From Rhynchopus sp. YZ270_cl-10 (Eukaryota; Euglenozoa; Diplonemea; Diplonemida; Diplonemidae): a stretch of 64,000 nt of DNA. The notes under the pieces were generated by a model. That model made no database searches, was not told where the DNA came from, and saw nothing but the letters and a program-made list of their open reading frames with translations. Shown here piece after piece: positions 20,501 to 29,587 of this stretch; position 1 is the first letter of the stretch, and each line of letters opens with the position of its first letter. Position numbers and translations under genes: made by a program. Location: the NCBI GenBank assembly GCA_964035575.1, contig OZ037932.1:62001-126000 (forward strand). Reading direction: 5' to 3'.

Positions 20501-23058
20501 ACAACTGCCAGGTCTGCCGTCCCCGGCAGGCGCACCTTCGCAGACCCGTGCCCACGCGACGCCTCCGTGCAGCTGTTCACGTACACAAAGTCCACTGCTG
20601 CCTGCAGCATCCCGTTCGGCGTCATGAACATTGTGTGCACCTCCGCTGCCTGCAGCTCCCCCTCTGCAAACACCACCTGCACGCTCGACGACCCCCCAAA
20701 CAGGTGTCCCGTTGCTGCAAGGTGTCCGCTCCACGTCAGCGCAGACCCAGACCCAGACCCAGACACCACACCAGTCGCCTCAAACGACGCCGCAGCCAGC
20801 TCCAATCCGTCCAGCTGCAGTGCCCCCACCGCCGTCCCAGTCACAGCGTACCGCACATCCCCCGCAGCACGCGCAGACTTGTTGTACAGCAGCGACGCCA
20901 TGAAGGTGTGCGACGTCGCCGTCAGCACAACCTCCCCCTCCCCGGCAAGCAGTGCAAACTCATCACGCGCGTTGTCTGCGGTGATCTCAATCGACCCGTT
21001 GAACACTAGCCCCTCACCCTCAACCACAACCGCCCCAACCAGCGACCCAAACTCCCCCTCCTCCACAGCAGCCGCCAGCGCCACAGACGTCCCCTCCAGC
21101 GACCCGGCCCCGGCCACAGACCCATTCCACGCCAGCTCCGGCACGTCCCCCGCCTTCTCGGGGTTCACGAAGGCCGCGGACAGCACCACAGACACAGAGT
21201 CCAGCATGAACCCGTGTACCGATAGCGACGACAGCGACCCGCGCACGTCCCACACAGGCATGTGCGCGTTCTCGGGGCGGTACGTGCTCACGTGCACCAC
21301 AGCTGCGGAAAAGGTCGGCACCAGCGGCGCAGCATCTGCAGCTGCATCTACAACTGCACCAAACACAAAGGACCCGTTCCCACGCATCACCCCGTCAGAC
21401 ACTTCAAGGGACACTGCACCACGCACAGGGCCGACGCTCACAGCACCCTGCACAGCAACGCTGATCAGCCCGACCACCCCGTCCACTGTGACCTCGGCCG
21501 TCCCTGTGCTCCCGGAGCCAAGCGCAACCGTCCCAGACACAGTGCCCGACCACCTCGGCGGCATCGCCACAGCAGCAGGGGCAGCAGGCCACGACTCAAG
21601 GTGCGCAGACGCACCCACCAGAGACACACCCGCCACCTCCAGCGCACCTGCGTCTGCCGCAAGCTCCACATCCACCACCCACAGCGGCTGCGGCTCTGTT
21701 GTCCCCACCCCCACACACCCGTCCTTCTGCACAAGCGTCCCGTTCCCTGCGAAGCCTCCTGCTGACGGGATTGACAGCGACACAGCCCCACGGTTCGCAC
21801 TGCTGCACCCGCCCGACACGTACTGCACATCCCCCACCAGGCGAAGACCCCCCGTCTCCATGTCCACAGCGACAGACAGCGCCGACATCCCCTCGCTTGT
21901 GAACTGTGCCTCTGCCGCAGACACCACAGACCCACCGAACACCTGCACCGTCCCGGCAACAGACCCAGTCCACGCCACGGCACCCGCAACGTCCGTATCC
22001 TGTGCCGCAGACAGCGCCGCCGTCAGCCCCTCAACCGGTACCCCGTTCACCTCCACAGGGCCTGACATCCCGGCCGCCACAGTCAGGAACGGCGTCTTCT
22101 TGTCCGCGTCAGACAGGAACGCACACAGGTCAAACTGCGCCTTCGTCAGCACCAGCGCCGCCTCCACACCCGGCACCGCCACCCCCAGGTCCGCACCCGC
22201 CACCACCACAGCGTTCAGGGGGCACGACTCCGCAACGTCGAGTGCACCTCCCTCAAAGAAGGGCAGGCCCTCCTGCGAGAACGACAGACGCGAAGGCAGG
22301 TCCAGCAGCCCGTCCGCCAGGTCCGAGATGTCCAAGTAGACCTCCGTCACCACCTCGCTTGTGTTCGAGGGGCGGTTCACACTGAAGCCTACGTCCACTG
22401 CCGCCGACCGGCCCACCGCCATCTCCCCGCTCATCAGCGTCCCATGCCAGTTCACTGCAAGCCCACCATTATCATCTGCGACAACAGTCAGCGACAGCCC
22501 CATCAGCGTCCCCTCCAGCAGCAGGTTCTCCTTGTGCACGTTTGCCTCCCCTGCCGCATCCACCGCCAGCACTGCAGCCCCCGCCACACACGACAGCGCC
22601 CCGGACCCTGCCTCCGACCGCACAAACGGCGTCCTCCCCTTCACCCCGCCCGTCACAGCCACCTCCTCCTCTGTCGCATCTGCCGCACCCGTCTCCAGGC
22701 AGGAGCGGATTCCTGCCTCCAGTGCAGGGTGCACCTCCACGCACACCTCCAGCATCCCGTGGCTTGAGCAGCCAAGCACCAGCAGATCCTCGTCTCTCTC
22801 TGTCTCTGTCTCTGTGCTCTCCATCTCCATCGTGTCCACGTCAGAGTCAACGTCGGTGTCGCCCTCCACCACGTCCCGCTCCTCATCCCCCAGGTAGTCG
22901 TAGGTGTCGTCCAGCAGCATGCTCTCGCGCCCTGTCAACAGCTCGTCCGCATGCGCCTCTGCAATCGCAGCATCGAGTGCAGCCACATCTGCGTTCTGTC
23001 CCACAGCAGCCCCAAGCAGGGTTGCCAGCAGCACAGCTGCCAGGGTCATGCTCCGCAT
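17593..23058 (-). CDS. Giant secreted beta-repeat protein with Lys-rich C-terminal helix
   Basis: 1,821 residues starting MRSMTLAAVLLATLLGAAVGQ, a clear signal peptide. Residues 25-90 are acidic (DTDVDSDVDTMEMESTETET). From about 110 to 1500 the protein is a run of degenerate units of about 100 residues. These are rich in Val, Ala, Gly and Ser with few charges, and a marker recurs: Trp-x-Gly, then Gly, then GG-S and alternating hydrophobics (AVAWTGSVAGTVQVFGGS, ELAWNGSVAGAGSLEGTS, ALTWSGHLAATGHLFGGS). The pattern suggests stacked beta-structure. Residues about 1530-1740 are a long Lys/Ala-rich amphipathic helix with a Cys cluster (CKSKEKTCKRKWWKCG). The last 60 residues return to beta-type sequence. 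No transmembrane anchor. I cannot name the family; a secreted or surface structural protein is the likeliest reading. Confidence 0.88.
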   Translation of the reverse strand: MRSMTLAAVLLATLLGAAVGQNADVAALDAAIAEAHADELLTGRESMLLDDTYDYLGDEERDVVEGDTDVDSDVDTMEMESTETETERDEDLLVLGCSSHGMLEVCVEVHPALEAGIRSCLETGAADATEEEVAVTGGVKGRTPFVRSEAGSGALSCVAGAAVLAVDAAGEANVHKENLLLEGTLMGLSLTVVADDNGGLAVNWHGTLMSGEMAVGRSAAVDVGFSVNRPSNTSEVVTEVYLDISDLADGLLDLPSRLSFSQEGLPFFEGGALDVAESCPLNAVVVAGADLGVAVPGVEAALVLTKAQFDLCAFLSDADKKTPFLTVAAGMSGPVEVNGVPVEGLTAALSAAQDTDVAGAVAWTGSVAGTVQVFGGSVVSAAEAQFTSEGMSALSVAVDMETGGLRLVGDVQYVSGGCSSANRGAVSLSIPSAGGFAGNGTLVQKDGCVGVGTTEPQPLWVVDVELAADAGALEVAGVSLVGASAHLESWPAAPAAVAMPPRWSGTVSGTVALGSGSTGTAEVTVDGVVGLISVAVQGAVSVGPVRGAVSLEVSDGVMRGNGSFVFGAVVDAAADAAPLVPTFSAAVVHVSTYRPENAHMPVWDVRGSLSSLSVHGFMLDSVSVVLSAAFVNPEKAGDVPELAWNGSVAGAGSLEGTSVALAAAVEEGEFGSLVGAVVVEGEGLVFNGSIEITADNARDEFALLAGEGEVVLTATSHTFMASLLYNKSARAAGDVRYAVTGTAVGALQLDGLELAAASFEATGVVSGSGSGSALTWSGHLAATGHLFGGSSSVQVVFAEGELQAAEVHTMFMTPNGMLQAAVDFVYVNSCTEASRGHGSAKVRLPGTADLAVVTDVLYHPCSGAMELTGTYDGRWDGPGAQLEAVSVWLHTGGHGGAAMLSTRTWVGTMNATTAAGLSVSVEFNSSNPGAVVSTLEYEDSHVRVTATVDGTDCTGEGLLIVKDLPHNIPAMELGVSLTKACGADADQSWRVEGSLVDMRIPFYGKTLTISSATVEVTSSASGAKTVSVQGAFLKDFELDLSFPLPLRAEDVGLRGAVRAGAVMTPDGFATAWQGSGSASPLADSLGAAAPGMVKGLKGLALSSAEVVVDFGGTASLTATGTAFGLDFAVAVSVVKTGTVWNYAMAFTADEPGSVSLSGSESEDLPVSVRQMVKSLSPSWVRFSLAKAALVVQGVSLRRGLSLAAFLGEDNGPLKAMVAACPSGLEEQVAAAGGGGAGVTVVADIVSESEMTVFVMLAGQVAVGDRAVLREVALAFVVKTGVPEMGFKVVLDFTVGGGADAQTFSAGGFIGLSAAGSLSVALSVDSDTPWVRPFGVAGVKVLFPLGVKMTITPALLPSQFALIGGLQIGGASGTVAVGVDLQDFSKCALTAEVEKFNLKGIVTDVVQCKDCLGRVASVLSDVSVEYFAVSFNPDPVKAVAITIADVSVTVPAGVSIEVEDLRLWGVVHVVSAHFAASEGALEIAMLAEPVEWGPVSITSVDGKSGPSFEVALTSKQQEVRIDGRAVVLGQSVALLLELSDARKYGHLALSLGSGLSVDVELEAVGTPGKRGFSNTLTGTVKSDIVRQAAERATSFLLELGTKATSALRSAGGKVSSAQRKVRSVTKKLKKVQYKAMKKISSAKSTVNKWKKSLDKKKKSCKSKEKTCKRKWWKCGAVPKCWIGYGTVKVAYYAAKKVLSVAERAVKAGISVAKKAVKAADKVLGAAKAVLRAASAVVTAFKSIARAVGGALKDALRIHSLVFSSDLSNSDTAVSVKADMTVVGHRFNFAFKTNVNYEKFVSNIYNEFRHHMRQRFGKLIKAL

Positions 23059-23705
23059 CGTTGGTTCTAGGGACTGGGTGTCTTTAGATAAAGTAAAATC
23101 TGTGTGGATGGGTGGGTGGGTGGTGTGTCTTTGCGTTGCGTTACGCTTTGCAGGGAGGTGGGAACAACAACAATACTTGCAATATCTAATTTTCGTCCAT
23201 AATGACAAATAGTGGGAAAGGACTACTTTCCGCAACGGAACAATCGGGTTAATAAATTCTACGTGTCTCCACACCGAGCAGCAGGCATCGTACACTACAA
23301 CGCAAGCCAGCTGCTGCACTTCATTGCGCCTACGACCTTGCACTTTTTTGGATAGGACCTCTGGTCTCACTGCACACATTGCCACATGGCCATGCGAAGC
23401 AGGACAGAGAAGCGCCTCAAAGCCAAGCTACAGCGCAAAACACTTCGGACCGCAGTGTTGCAGGGAACTATTATGCAGAACATAGCTAGGCACTGCAGTC
23501 ATCCCGCAAAATCCTGTATTCTGACCACAACACGCCCCCTGCGGTGTTCCAGCCCCAGCAGCAACACCTTCCACCTTCACCCCTGGTTGTGTTGCAACCC
23601 AATAAACGCGCTTTTCAACAGTGTTGGAAGGTCGTTTGCGTGTGGGTAAGACAAATGCATTCTGTTGGCGAATAAACCATGCACGAAAAAGCCTATGAAA
23701 TCGCC
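23059..23705. other. Intergenic
   Basis: No gene supported. Minus-strand frame stays open upstream of the giant gene's ATG to 23385, but it lacks signal-peptide logic and passes several acceptor-like AGs (TATCTAAAG, CACCCAG) just before 23058, so I exclude it. Confidence 0.5.
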
Positions 23706-24582
23706 TCAAAAATTTTCTATTTCTGCATCCGATAAGGATGCGCCCCTGTGCGCCAGCTCGTAGCCACCAAGGAGCTCAGCGCTTTCTGTGTCGCTGCCGA
23801 ATAGCAGCGTCTCTGTTACTTCATCGCTACCGTCGCCTTGTGTGACAACACCACCAGCAGCAGTGCCAGCAGCAGCATCAGCAGCAGCATCAGAAGGAGG
23901 AATAAGAAGCTTCCTAACCTATTAGGGGGAGGGTGGGGGGTGGTGGTGGGAGGGGGGGTGGCCAAATACACACCTTCTCTGTCCCCTTCCCCGCCTGACC
24001 CTCCTTCACAGTTTTCGCCCTTCTTGCTGGTTTTTCTCCAGGCTTGTCTTCACGCTTCCTTTTCATGACGCGCTTTGGTGTCGGTTTTTTCCCCTTTTTT
24101 TCGGGGAGCCCCCAGCCACCTTCGCCTTCTGCTTGCGAAGAGGAGTCTGAGAGGTAGCCCCCTTGCAGGCTGGTGTGGAAGAGGTCGCTGCCGAGGTAGG
24201 CCGGGTCTTCGTCCTTGCGGTCGGAGAACTTCTCGATCCAGGCGAGCTCCATCGCGATGTCGAGTTTGTTCTGGTAGTTGAAGAGCGCTGTGTGCTCGTC
24301 CCCCTGAGCTCGATAGCAGCTTGTCAAGTCAATGTGCCGTGCTTTCCTCCAAAACCTTGACTCAAAAGTCTCCGTCTTCGCATGTGACAACATACAAGGC
24401 AGCTTTTCCCCTTCCTTCCCCACAATATCAACACGAAACTCCCATTTCCTGAGATGTGCAGGAAAGGAGGGGGTCGTGGTGTTGTGGTCTGCGACGTTCT
24501 CAACGTCATTATCCAAGTTCAGTACCGCATATGTCACGCTGTTGTCTCGAGGGCTCGTCTGTGCAAGCTTGCAGGACTTCAT
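23706..24582 (-). CDS. Unrecognised protein, Lys-rich middle (two exons)
   Basis: Exons 24582-23974 and 23918-23706 give 273 residues. The 55-nt intron has donor GTGTGT and acceptor CCCTAATAG. Without splicing the frame runs into a poly-Pro tail and stops. With splicing it continues as VRKLLIPPSDAAADAAAG and ends ...SLSDAEIENF, which looks genuinely coding. Residues 1-125 seem globular (KWEFRVDIVGKEGEKLP, NYQNKLDIAMELAWIEKF). Residues 150-200 are Lys/Arg-rich with nuclear-signal-like KRVMKRKRED. The C-terminus is acidic and Ala/Gly-rich. Function unknown; a nuclear location is a guess. The start follows pyrimidines and ACACAG 9 bases before the ATG. Confidence 0.75.
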
Positions 24583-24901
24583 GGTGGTGTTCTGTGTCTA
24601 GGCTTTGTGTGAAGGGTGGGGGAGAGGAAGAAGGTGAAAAAAAGGGTCGAGTCTGAAAAAAAATTTAAAAAACTATCGCGAATATCCTGGATTCCAGGAA
24701 AAATAGAAGAAAACACTCTGAATTCAAAAAACAAGAAATTGGTTTTGGAGTTTTTTTTTTGGGGAGAAAAAGAGAGAAAATAGTGATAGTAGATACATCC
24801 ACTCACAATGCGGTAAGGGAACCGCGATGGCAGTGGAGTCAACGTTATATTTTCCCTTTTTTCTGAGGTCTTCTCTTTTTTTGCGCACTGACCACCTGAT
24901 T
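24583..24901. other. Intergenic
   Basis: AT-rich, no gene; minus-strand pyrimidine tract (CTTCTTCCTCTCCCCCACCC) serves the downstream gene's acceptor. Confidence 0.5.
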
Positions 24902-25006
24902 TTTACCCCGCGAATAGGCGCGTAAAGGCCCGTAGGCCAAACCCCACCCATTTTTCCCAGCCTTTACGCGCTATACGCGCCTATACGCGGGGTAAAAATC
25001 AGGTGG
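24902..25006. mobile_element. 105-bp palindromic MITE with 5-bp target duplication
   Basis: Best copy of the family. Inverted arms CCACCTGATTTTTACCCCGC and GCGGGGTAAAAATCAGGTGG, continuing with GCGCG(T/C) blocks. Flanked by ACTGA on both sides (24897-24901 and 25007-25011). No coding. Related copies at 2342, 13039, 58284 and 62025. Confidence 0.85.
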
Positions 25007-25868
25007 ACTGAATGACTGCCCAAAAAAGAGAAGTTGAAAGTAGAAAGTGCAAACACACCACCGCAGCTACACAGCAGACGCAAGCACTGGAGAACAAAAC
25101 AACAACAACAGCGAAACCAATCTACAGAAACACATCTGGAGAAGATTAAAGACAACCAACGATGACCTCAAGGTCTCACAGGGCGAAAAGCAACAAAAAA
25201 AGGGGGGTGGTGTGCCGCCGCAATACGACGCAACAACACCTAGGAACGACAAAAGGATTGGCAAAGAAGACAAACACCGTTGCATGCTTAGCCATCTTCT
25301 GTATGAAGTGATGATGTATAAAAGCGATGCCCCTATGCTAGCTAGGGAGCACTGTGAAGGTGGCCACACGCCTCTGTCATAGACTAGAGGCATGTGACGC
25401 CAAAGGTGGAAGAAGGTCGCTAAACAGAAGAGTATTGAAGAGTATAACTAGTCTGCTTAGTGTTACCTTGCATTGAAAATATGATTGAAAATGAAAAAAC
25501 AAGCAGACACGCGAGGTAAAGGAACTCAAATAAAACAATCCAATAATAGCAACGATGCACAGAAACGGACATACACAAGGTTGCTTGGGACGTCAAATAA
25601 ACCTATTAAAAGAGGCACACAAGAGGCACACACGCCGTTGTATTCAAACGTTGTGTGGACAACGAAAAACAATAAAAGAGGTTTCGTCAGGGCTACAGCC
25701 TTGGCATATTGGTAGTGAAGAAGCGTTGTGACATGTAAACATGCCTAAATGGACAACCATCTGCGTTTGCGACAACTACACAACTGTGAACAAAAAGAAT
25801 ACTTGAGAAGATGAATGTGTGCTAAGAAAACAAAGACAGGGAAACTCAACAGAGTCAGAAGACATGCC
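25007..25868. other. Intergenic
   Basis: No gene supported. Contains a family II-like block near 25028 (GAAGTTGAAAGTAGAAAGTGC) and nothing else I recognise. Confidence 0.5.
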
Positions 25869-28800
25869 CTATACAGAGACCATGTTCACATCCTGCACAT
25901 CAGGGAGTGCGTCGCCGTTGGCAAGCAACTCTTCAATGTCTGCCGTCGCCGCCTGCTGCGCAGCGAGCGACTTCACAGCAAACACAGCACCCGCAGCAAC
26001 ACCAGCCACGGCGACAGCTGCGCCACAGCCAACACCCACCCACACTGCGACGCTCGTCTCCTCCTCGTCCTCATCCTTAGTATCATCTGCAGCACCGCTT
26101 TGCCTACGTACCACCTTGCCCTTTCCAGTGTCATCCGCAACTCCACCCATACCCTGGTCCTTCGCTCCCATATCCATCATAGTTCCGTTGGTCGGGCCCG
26201 GTGGGGATGTCCAGTTGCTTCCGTTGGTCGGGGACGGCGGGAAAGTCCAGTTCGATCTGTTAGTAGGGGACGGCGGGAAGGTCCAGTTGCTTCCGTTGGT
26301 CGGGGACGGCGGGAAAGTCCAGTTCGATCCGTTAGTAGGGGACGGAGGGAAAGTCCAGTTCGATCCGTTGGTCGGGGACGGCGGGAAGGTCCAGTTGCTT
26401 CCGTTGGTCGGGGACGGCGGGAAAGTCCAGTTCGATCCGTTGGTCGGGGACGGTGGGAAGGTCCAGTTGCTTCCATTGGTCGGGGACGGCGGGAAGGTCC
26501 AGTTGGATCCGTTAGTAGGGGACGGAGGGAAAGTCCAGTTGGATCCGTTGGTCGGGGACGGAGGGAAAGTCCAGTTGGATCCGTTGGTCGGGGACGGAGG
26601 GAAGGTCCAGTTGCTTCCATTGGTCGGGGACGGCGGGAAGGTCCAGTTGGATCCGTTAGTAGGGGACGGCGGGAAGGTCCAGTTCGATCCGTTAGTAGGG
26701 GACGGAGGGAAAGTCCAGTTGGATCCGTTGGTCGGGGACGGTGGGAAAGTCCAGTTGCTTCCGTTGGTCGGGGACGGCGGGAAGGTCCAGTTCGATCCGT
26801 TGGTCGGGGACGGAGGGAAAGTCCAGTTCGATCCGTTGGTCGGGGACGGCGGGAAAGTCCAGTTCGATCCGTTAGTAGGGGACGGCGGGAAGGTCCAGTT
26901 GCTTCCGTTGGTCGGGGACGGCGGGAAGGTCCAGTTGGATCCGTTAGTAGGGGACGGAGGGAAAGTCCAGTTCGATCCGTTGGTCGGGGACGGCGGGAAA
27001 GTCCAGTTCGATCCGTTGGTCGGGGACGGCGGGAAGGTCCAGTTGGATCCGTTAGTAGGGGACGGTGGGAAGGTCCAGTTGCTTCCGTTGGTCGGGGACG
27101 GCGGGAAGGTCCAGTTGGATCCGTTAGTAGGGGACGGAGGGAAAGTCCAGTTCGATCCGTTGGTCGGGGACGGCGGGAAAGTCCAGTTCGATCCGTTAGT
27201 AGGGGACGGCGGGAAGGTCCAGTTGCTTCCGTTGGTCGGGGACGGCGGGAAGGTCCAGTTGGATCCGTTAGTAGGGGACGGTGGGAAGGTCCAGTTGCTT
27301 CCGTTGGTCGGGGACGGCGGGAAGGTCCAGTTCGATCCGTTGGTCGGGGACGGCGGGAAGGTCCAGTTGGATCCGTTAGTAGGGGACGGCGGGAAGGTCC
27401 AGTTGGATCCGTTAGTAGGGGACGGAGGGAAAGTCCAGTTGGATCCGTTGGTCGGGGACGGAGGGAAGGTCCAGTTGGATCCGTTAGTAGGGGACGGTGG
27501 GAAGGTCCAGTTGCTTCCGTTGGTCGGGGACGGCGGGAAGGTCCAGTTCGATCCGTTGGTCGGGGACGGCGGGAAGGTCCAGTTGGATCCGTTAGTAGGG
27601 GACGGCGGGAAGGTCCAGTTGCTTCCGTTGGTCGGGGACGGCGGGAAAGTCCAGTTCGATCCGTTAGTAGGGGACGGCGGGAAGGTCCAGTTGCTTCCGT
27701 TGGTCGGGGACGGCGGGAAGGTCCAGTTGGATCCGTTAGTAGGGGACGGAGGGAAAGTCCAGTTCGATCCGTTGGTCGGGGACGGCGGGAAAGTCCAGTT
27801 CGATCCGTTAGTAGGGGACGGCGGGAAGGTCCAGTTGCTTCCGTTGGTCGGGGACGGCGGGAAGGTCCAGTTGGATCCGTTAGTAGGGGACGGAGGGAAA
27901 GTCCAGTTCGATCCGTTGGTCGGGGACGGCGGGAAAGTCCAGTTCGATCCGTTAGTAGGGGACGGCGGGAAGGTCCAGTTGGATCCGTTAGTAGGGGACG
28001 GAGGGAAAGTCCAGTTGGATCCGTTGGTCGGGGACGGAGGGAAGGTCCAGTTGCTTCCATTGGTCGGGGACGGCGGGAAGGTCCAGTTCGATCCGTTAGT
28101 AGGGGACGGCGGGAAGGTCCAGTTCGATCCGTTAGTAGGGGACGGAGGGAAAGTCCAGTTCGATCCGTTGGTCGGGGACGGTGGGAAAGTCCAGTTGCTT
28201 CCGTTGGTCGGGGACGGCGGGAAGGTCCAGTTCGATCCGTTGGTCGGGGACGGCGGGAAAGTCCAGTTCGATCCGTTAGTAGGGGACGGAGGGAAGGTCC
28301 AGTTGCTTCCGTTGGTCGGGGACGGCGGGAAGGTCCAGTTGGATCCGTTAGTAGGGGACGGAGGGAAAGTCCAGTTCGATCCGTTGGTCGGGGACGGCGG
28401 GAAAGTCCAGTTCGATCCGTTAGTAGGGGACGGTGGGAAGGTCCAGTTGCTTCCGTTGGTCGGGGACGGCGGGAAGGTCCAGTTGGATCCGTTAGTAGGG
28501 GACGGAGGGAAAGTCCAGTTCGATCCGTTAGTAGGGGACGGCGGGAAGGTCCAGTTGCTTCCGTTGGTCGGGGACGGCGGGAAGGTCCAGTTCGATCCGT
28601 TGGTCGGGGACGGCGGGAAGGTCCAGTTGGATCCGTTAGTAGGGGACGGAGGGAAAGTCCAGTTCGATCCGTTGGTCGGGGACGGCGGGAAAGTCCAGTT
28701 CGATCCGTTAGTAGGGGACGGTGGGAAGGTCCAGTTGCTTCCGTTGGTCGGGGACGGCGGGAAGGTCCAGTTCGATCCGTTGGTCGGGGACGGCGGGAAG

Positions 28801-29216
28801 GTCCAGTTGGATCCGTTAGTAGGGGACGGAGGGAAAGTCCAGTTCGATCCGTTGGTCGGGGACGGCGGGAAAGTCCAGTTCGATCCGTTAGTAGGGGACG
28901 GCGGGAAGGTCCAGTTGCTTCCGTTGGTCGGGGACGGCGGGAAGGTCCAGTTCGATCCGTTGGTCGGGGACGGTGGGAAGGTCCAGTTGCTTCCATTGGT
29001 CGGGGACGGCGGGAAGGTCCAGTTGGATCCGTTAGTAGGGGACGGAGGGAAAGTCCAGTTGGATCCGTTGGTCGGGGACGGCGGGAAAGTCCAGTTCGAT
29101 CCGTTAGTAGGGGACGGTGGGAAGGTCCAGTTGGATCCGTTGGTTGCGCTCGGTGGGGATGTCCAGTTTGATCCGTTCATTTGCGCCAGAGCGGCGACCG
29201 ATAGTAGAAACATCAT
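25869..29216 (-). CDS. Sequon-array surface protein: 83 x NGSNWTFPPSPT, single membrane anchor
   Basis: 1,115 residues. The start MMFLLSVAALAQ is a short signal peptide. Then come exactly 83 in-frame 12-residue units. Each unit contains two N-glycosylation sequons (NGS and NWT), so about 166 potential N-glycans. Only edge units vary: NGSNWTSPPSAT at the N-terminal end, NGSNWTSPPGPT and one NRS at the C-terminal end. The region after the repeats is charged. A single transmembrane helix lies at about 1054-1078 (VAVWVGVGCGAAVAVAGVAAG), followed by a ~35-residue acidic tail. This is the plan of a mucin-like or stalk-like type I membrane protein. The leader is 15 nt from an acceptor (AACTCACAG). 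The repeat opens every frame on both strands, so the antisense frames are artefacts. Confidence 0.9.
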   Translation of the reverse strand: MMFLLSVAALAQMNGSNWTSPPSATNGSNWTFPPSPTNGSNWTFPPSPTNGSNWTFPPSPTNGSNWTFPPSPTNGSNWTFPPSPTNGSNWTFPPSPTNGSNWTFPPSPTNGSNWTFPPSPTNGSNWTFPPSPTNGSNWTFPPSPTNGSNWTFPPSPTNGSNWTFPPSPTNGSNWTFPPSPTNGSNWTFPPSPTNGSNWTFPPSPTNGSNWTFPPSPTNGSNWTFPPSPTNGSNWTFPPSPTNGSNWTFPPSPTNGSNWTFPPSPTNGSNWTFPPSPTNGSNWTFPPSPTNGSNWTFPPSPTNGSNWTFPPSPTNGSNWTFPPSPTNGSNWTFPPSPTNGSNWTFPPSPTNGSNWTFPPSPTNGSNWTFPPSPTNGSNWTFPPSPTNGSNWTFPPSPTNGSNWTFPPSPTNGSNWTFPPSPTNGSNWTFPPSPTNGSNWTFPPSPTNGSNWTFPPSPTNGSNWTFPPSPTNGSNWTFPPSPTNGSNWTFPPSPTNGSNWTFPPSPTNGSNWTFPPSPTNGSNWTFPPSPTNGSNWTFPPSPTNGSNWTFPPSPTNGSNWTFPPSPTNGSNWTFPPSPTNGSNWTFPPSPTNGSNWTFPPSPTNGSNWTFPPSPTNGSNWTFPPSPTNGSNWTFPPSPTNGSNWTFPPSPTNGSNWTFPPSPTNGSNWTFPPSPTNGSNWTFPPSPTNGSNWTFPPSPTNGSNWTFPPSPTNGSNWTFPPSPTNGSNWTFPPSPTNGSNWTFPPSPTNGSNWTFPPSPTNGSNWTFPPSPTNGSNWTFPPSPTNGSNWTFPPSPTNGSNWTFPPSPTNGSNWTFPPSPTNGSNWTFPPSPTNGSNWTFPPSPTNGSNWTFPPSPTNGSNWTFPPSPTNGSNWTFPPSPTNGSNWTFPPSPTNGSNWTFPPSPTNGSNWTFPPSPTNGSNWTFPPSPTNGSNWTFPPSPTNGSNWTFPPSPTNGSNWTFPPSPTNGSNWTFPPSPTNGSNWTFPPSPTNRSNWTFPPSPTNGSNWTSPPGPTNGTMMDMGAKDQGMGGVADDTGKGKVVRRQSGAADDTKDEDEEETSVAVWVGVGCGAAVAVAGVAAGAVFAVKSLAAQQAATADIEELLANGDALPDVQDVNMVSV
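26180..29181. repeat. 36-bp minisatellite inside the sequon-array gene
   Basis: 83 units of 36 bp. Units differ mainly at synonymous sites: Ser as TCG, TCC or AGC, Pro-Thr as CCG-ACC or CCT-ACT, Gly and Thr third positions. Variant types are shuffled along the array. Confidence 0.95.
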
Positions 29217-29240
29217 TTGTAGAGATATAGTCTGTGAGTT
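29217..29240 (-). promoter_or_regulatory. Putative trans-splice acceptor of the sequon-array gene
   Basis: Minus-strand CACCCTCAAACTCACAG with the AG at 29233-29232, leaving a 15-nt leader before ATGATG. Confidence 0.55.
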
Positions 29241-29587
29241 TGAGGGTGTGAGGGTGTAGGAATGTGGTGAAAAGGATGACTCAGGCCATGTCTTAGGTAT
29301 AACCGCACCTGGGGTAAAACACGGTGTGCAGAAAAAAGCACGGGATAGTGGTGTCTGTCAAAGAAGAGCGGTGGGGTAGTGAAGAAACGATATGTTGTCA
29401 TTTGCACAAAAACAAGAGATATAACTCACACAGATAGAAGTAGTCCCACCTTCCCCTACATTGCCATCCCACCCCATAACGAGATATGTGCATCTATCTT
29501 TACGTGTCTTCCCGCGGGGAGTTACCCAGGCTAGGTGCAGGAAAGGGAAGCAAAAATAGACGGCACGTTTCAGATGTGGAAATGGCT
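29241..29587. other. Intergenic, nothing recognised
   Basis: Short spacer between two minus-strand genes; pyrimidine-rich on the minus strand, no gene seen. Confidence 0.5.

Noticed and set aside
17999..22897. Long plus-strand frames antisense to the giant repeat protein
   Set aside because: GC-rich codons on the minus strand suppress stops on the other strand; compositions (Arg/His, Ser/Thr/Pro) are typical shadows.
23059..23385. Upstream extension of the giant secreted protein
   Set aside because: It would bury the signal peptide; acceptor-like AGs lie just before the ATG at 23058.
25815..29259. Plus-strand frames of more than 1,100 codons (Arg/Gly/Ser and Val/Gly/Asp/Lys repeats)
   Set aside because: They are produced by the 36-bp repeat, which is open in every frame. 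Only the minus strand has a signal peptide, membrane anchor, acceptor site and synonymous-only variation.
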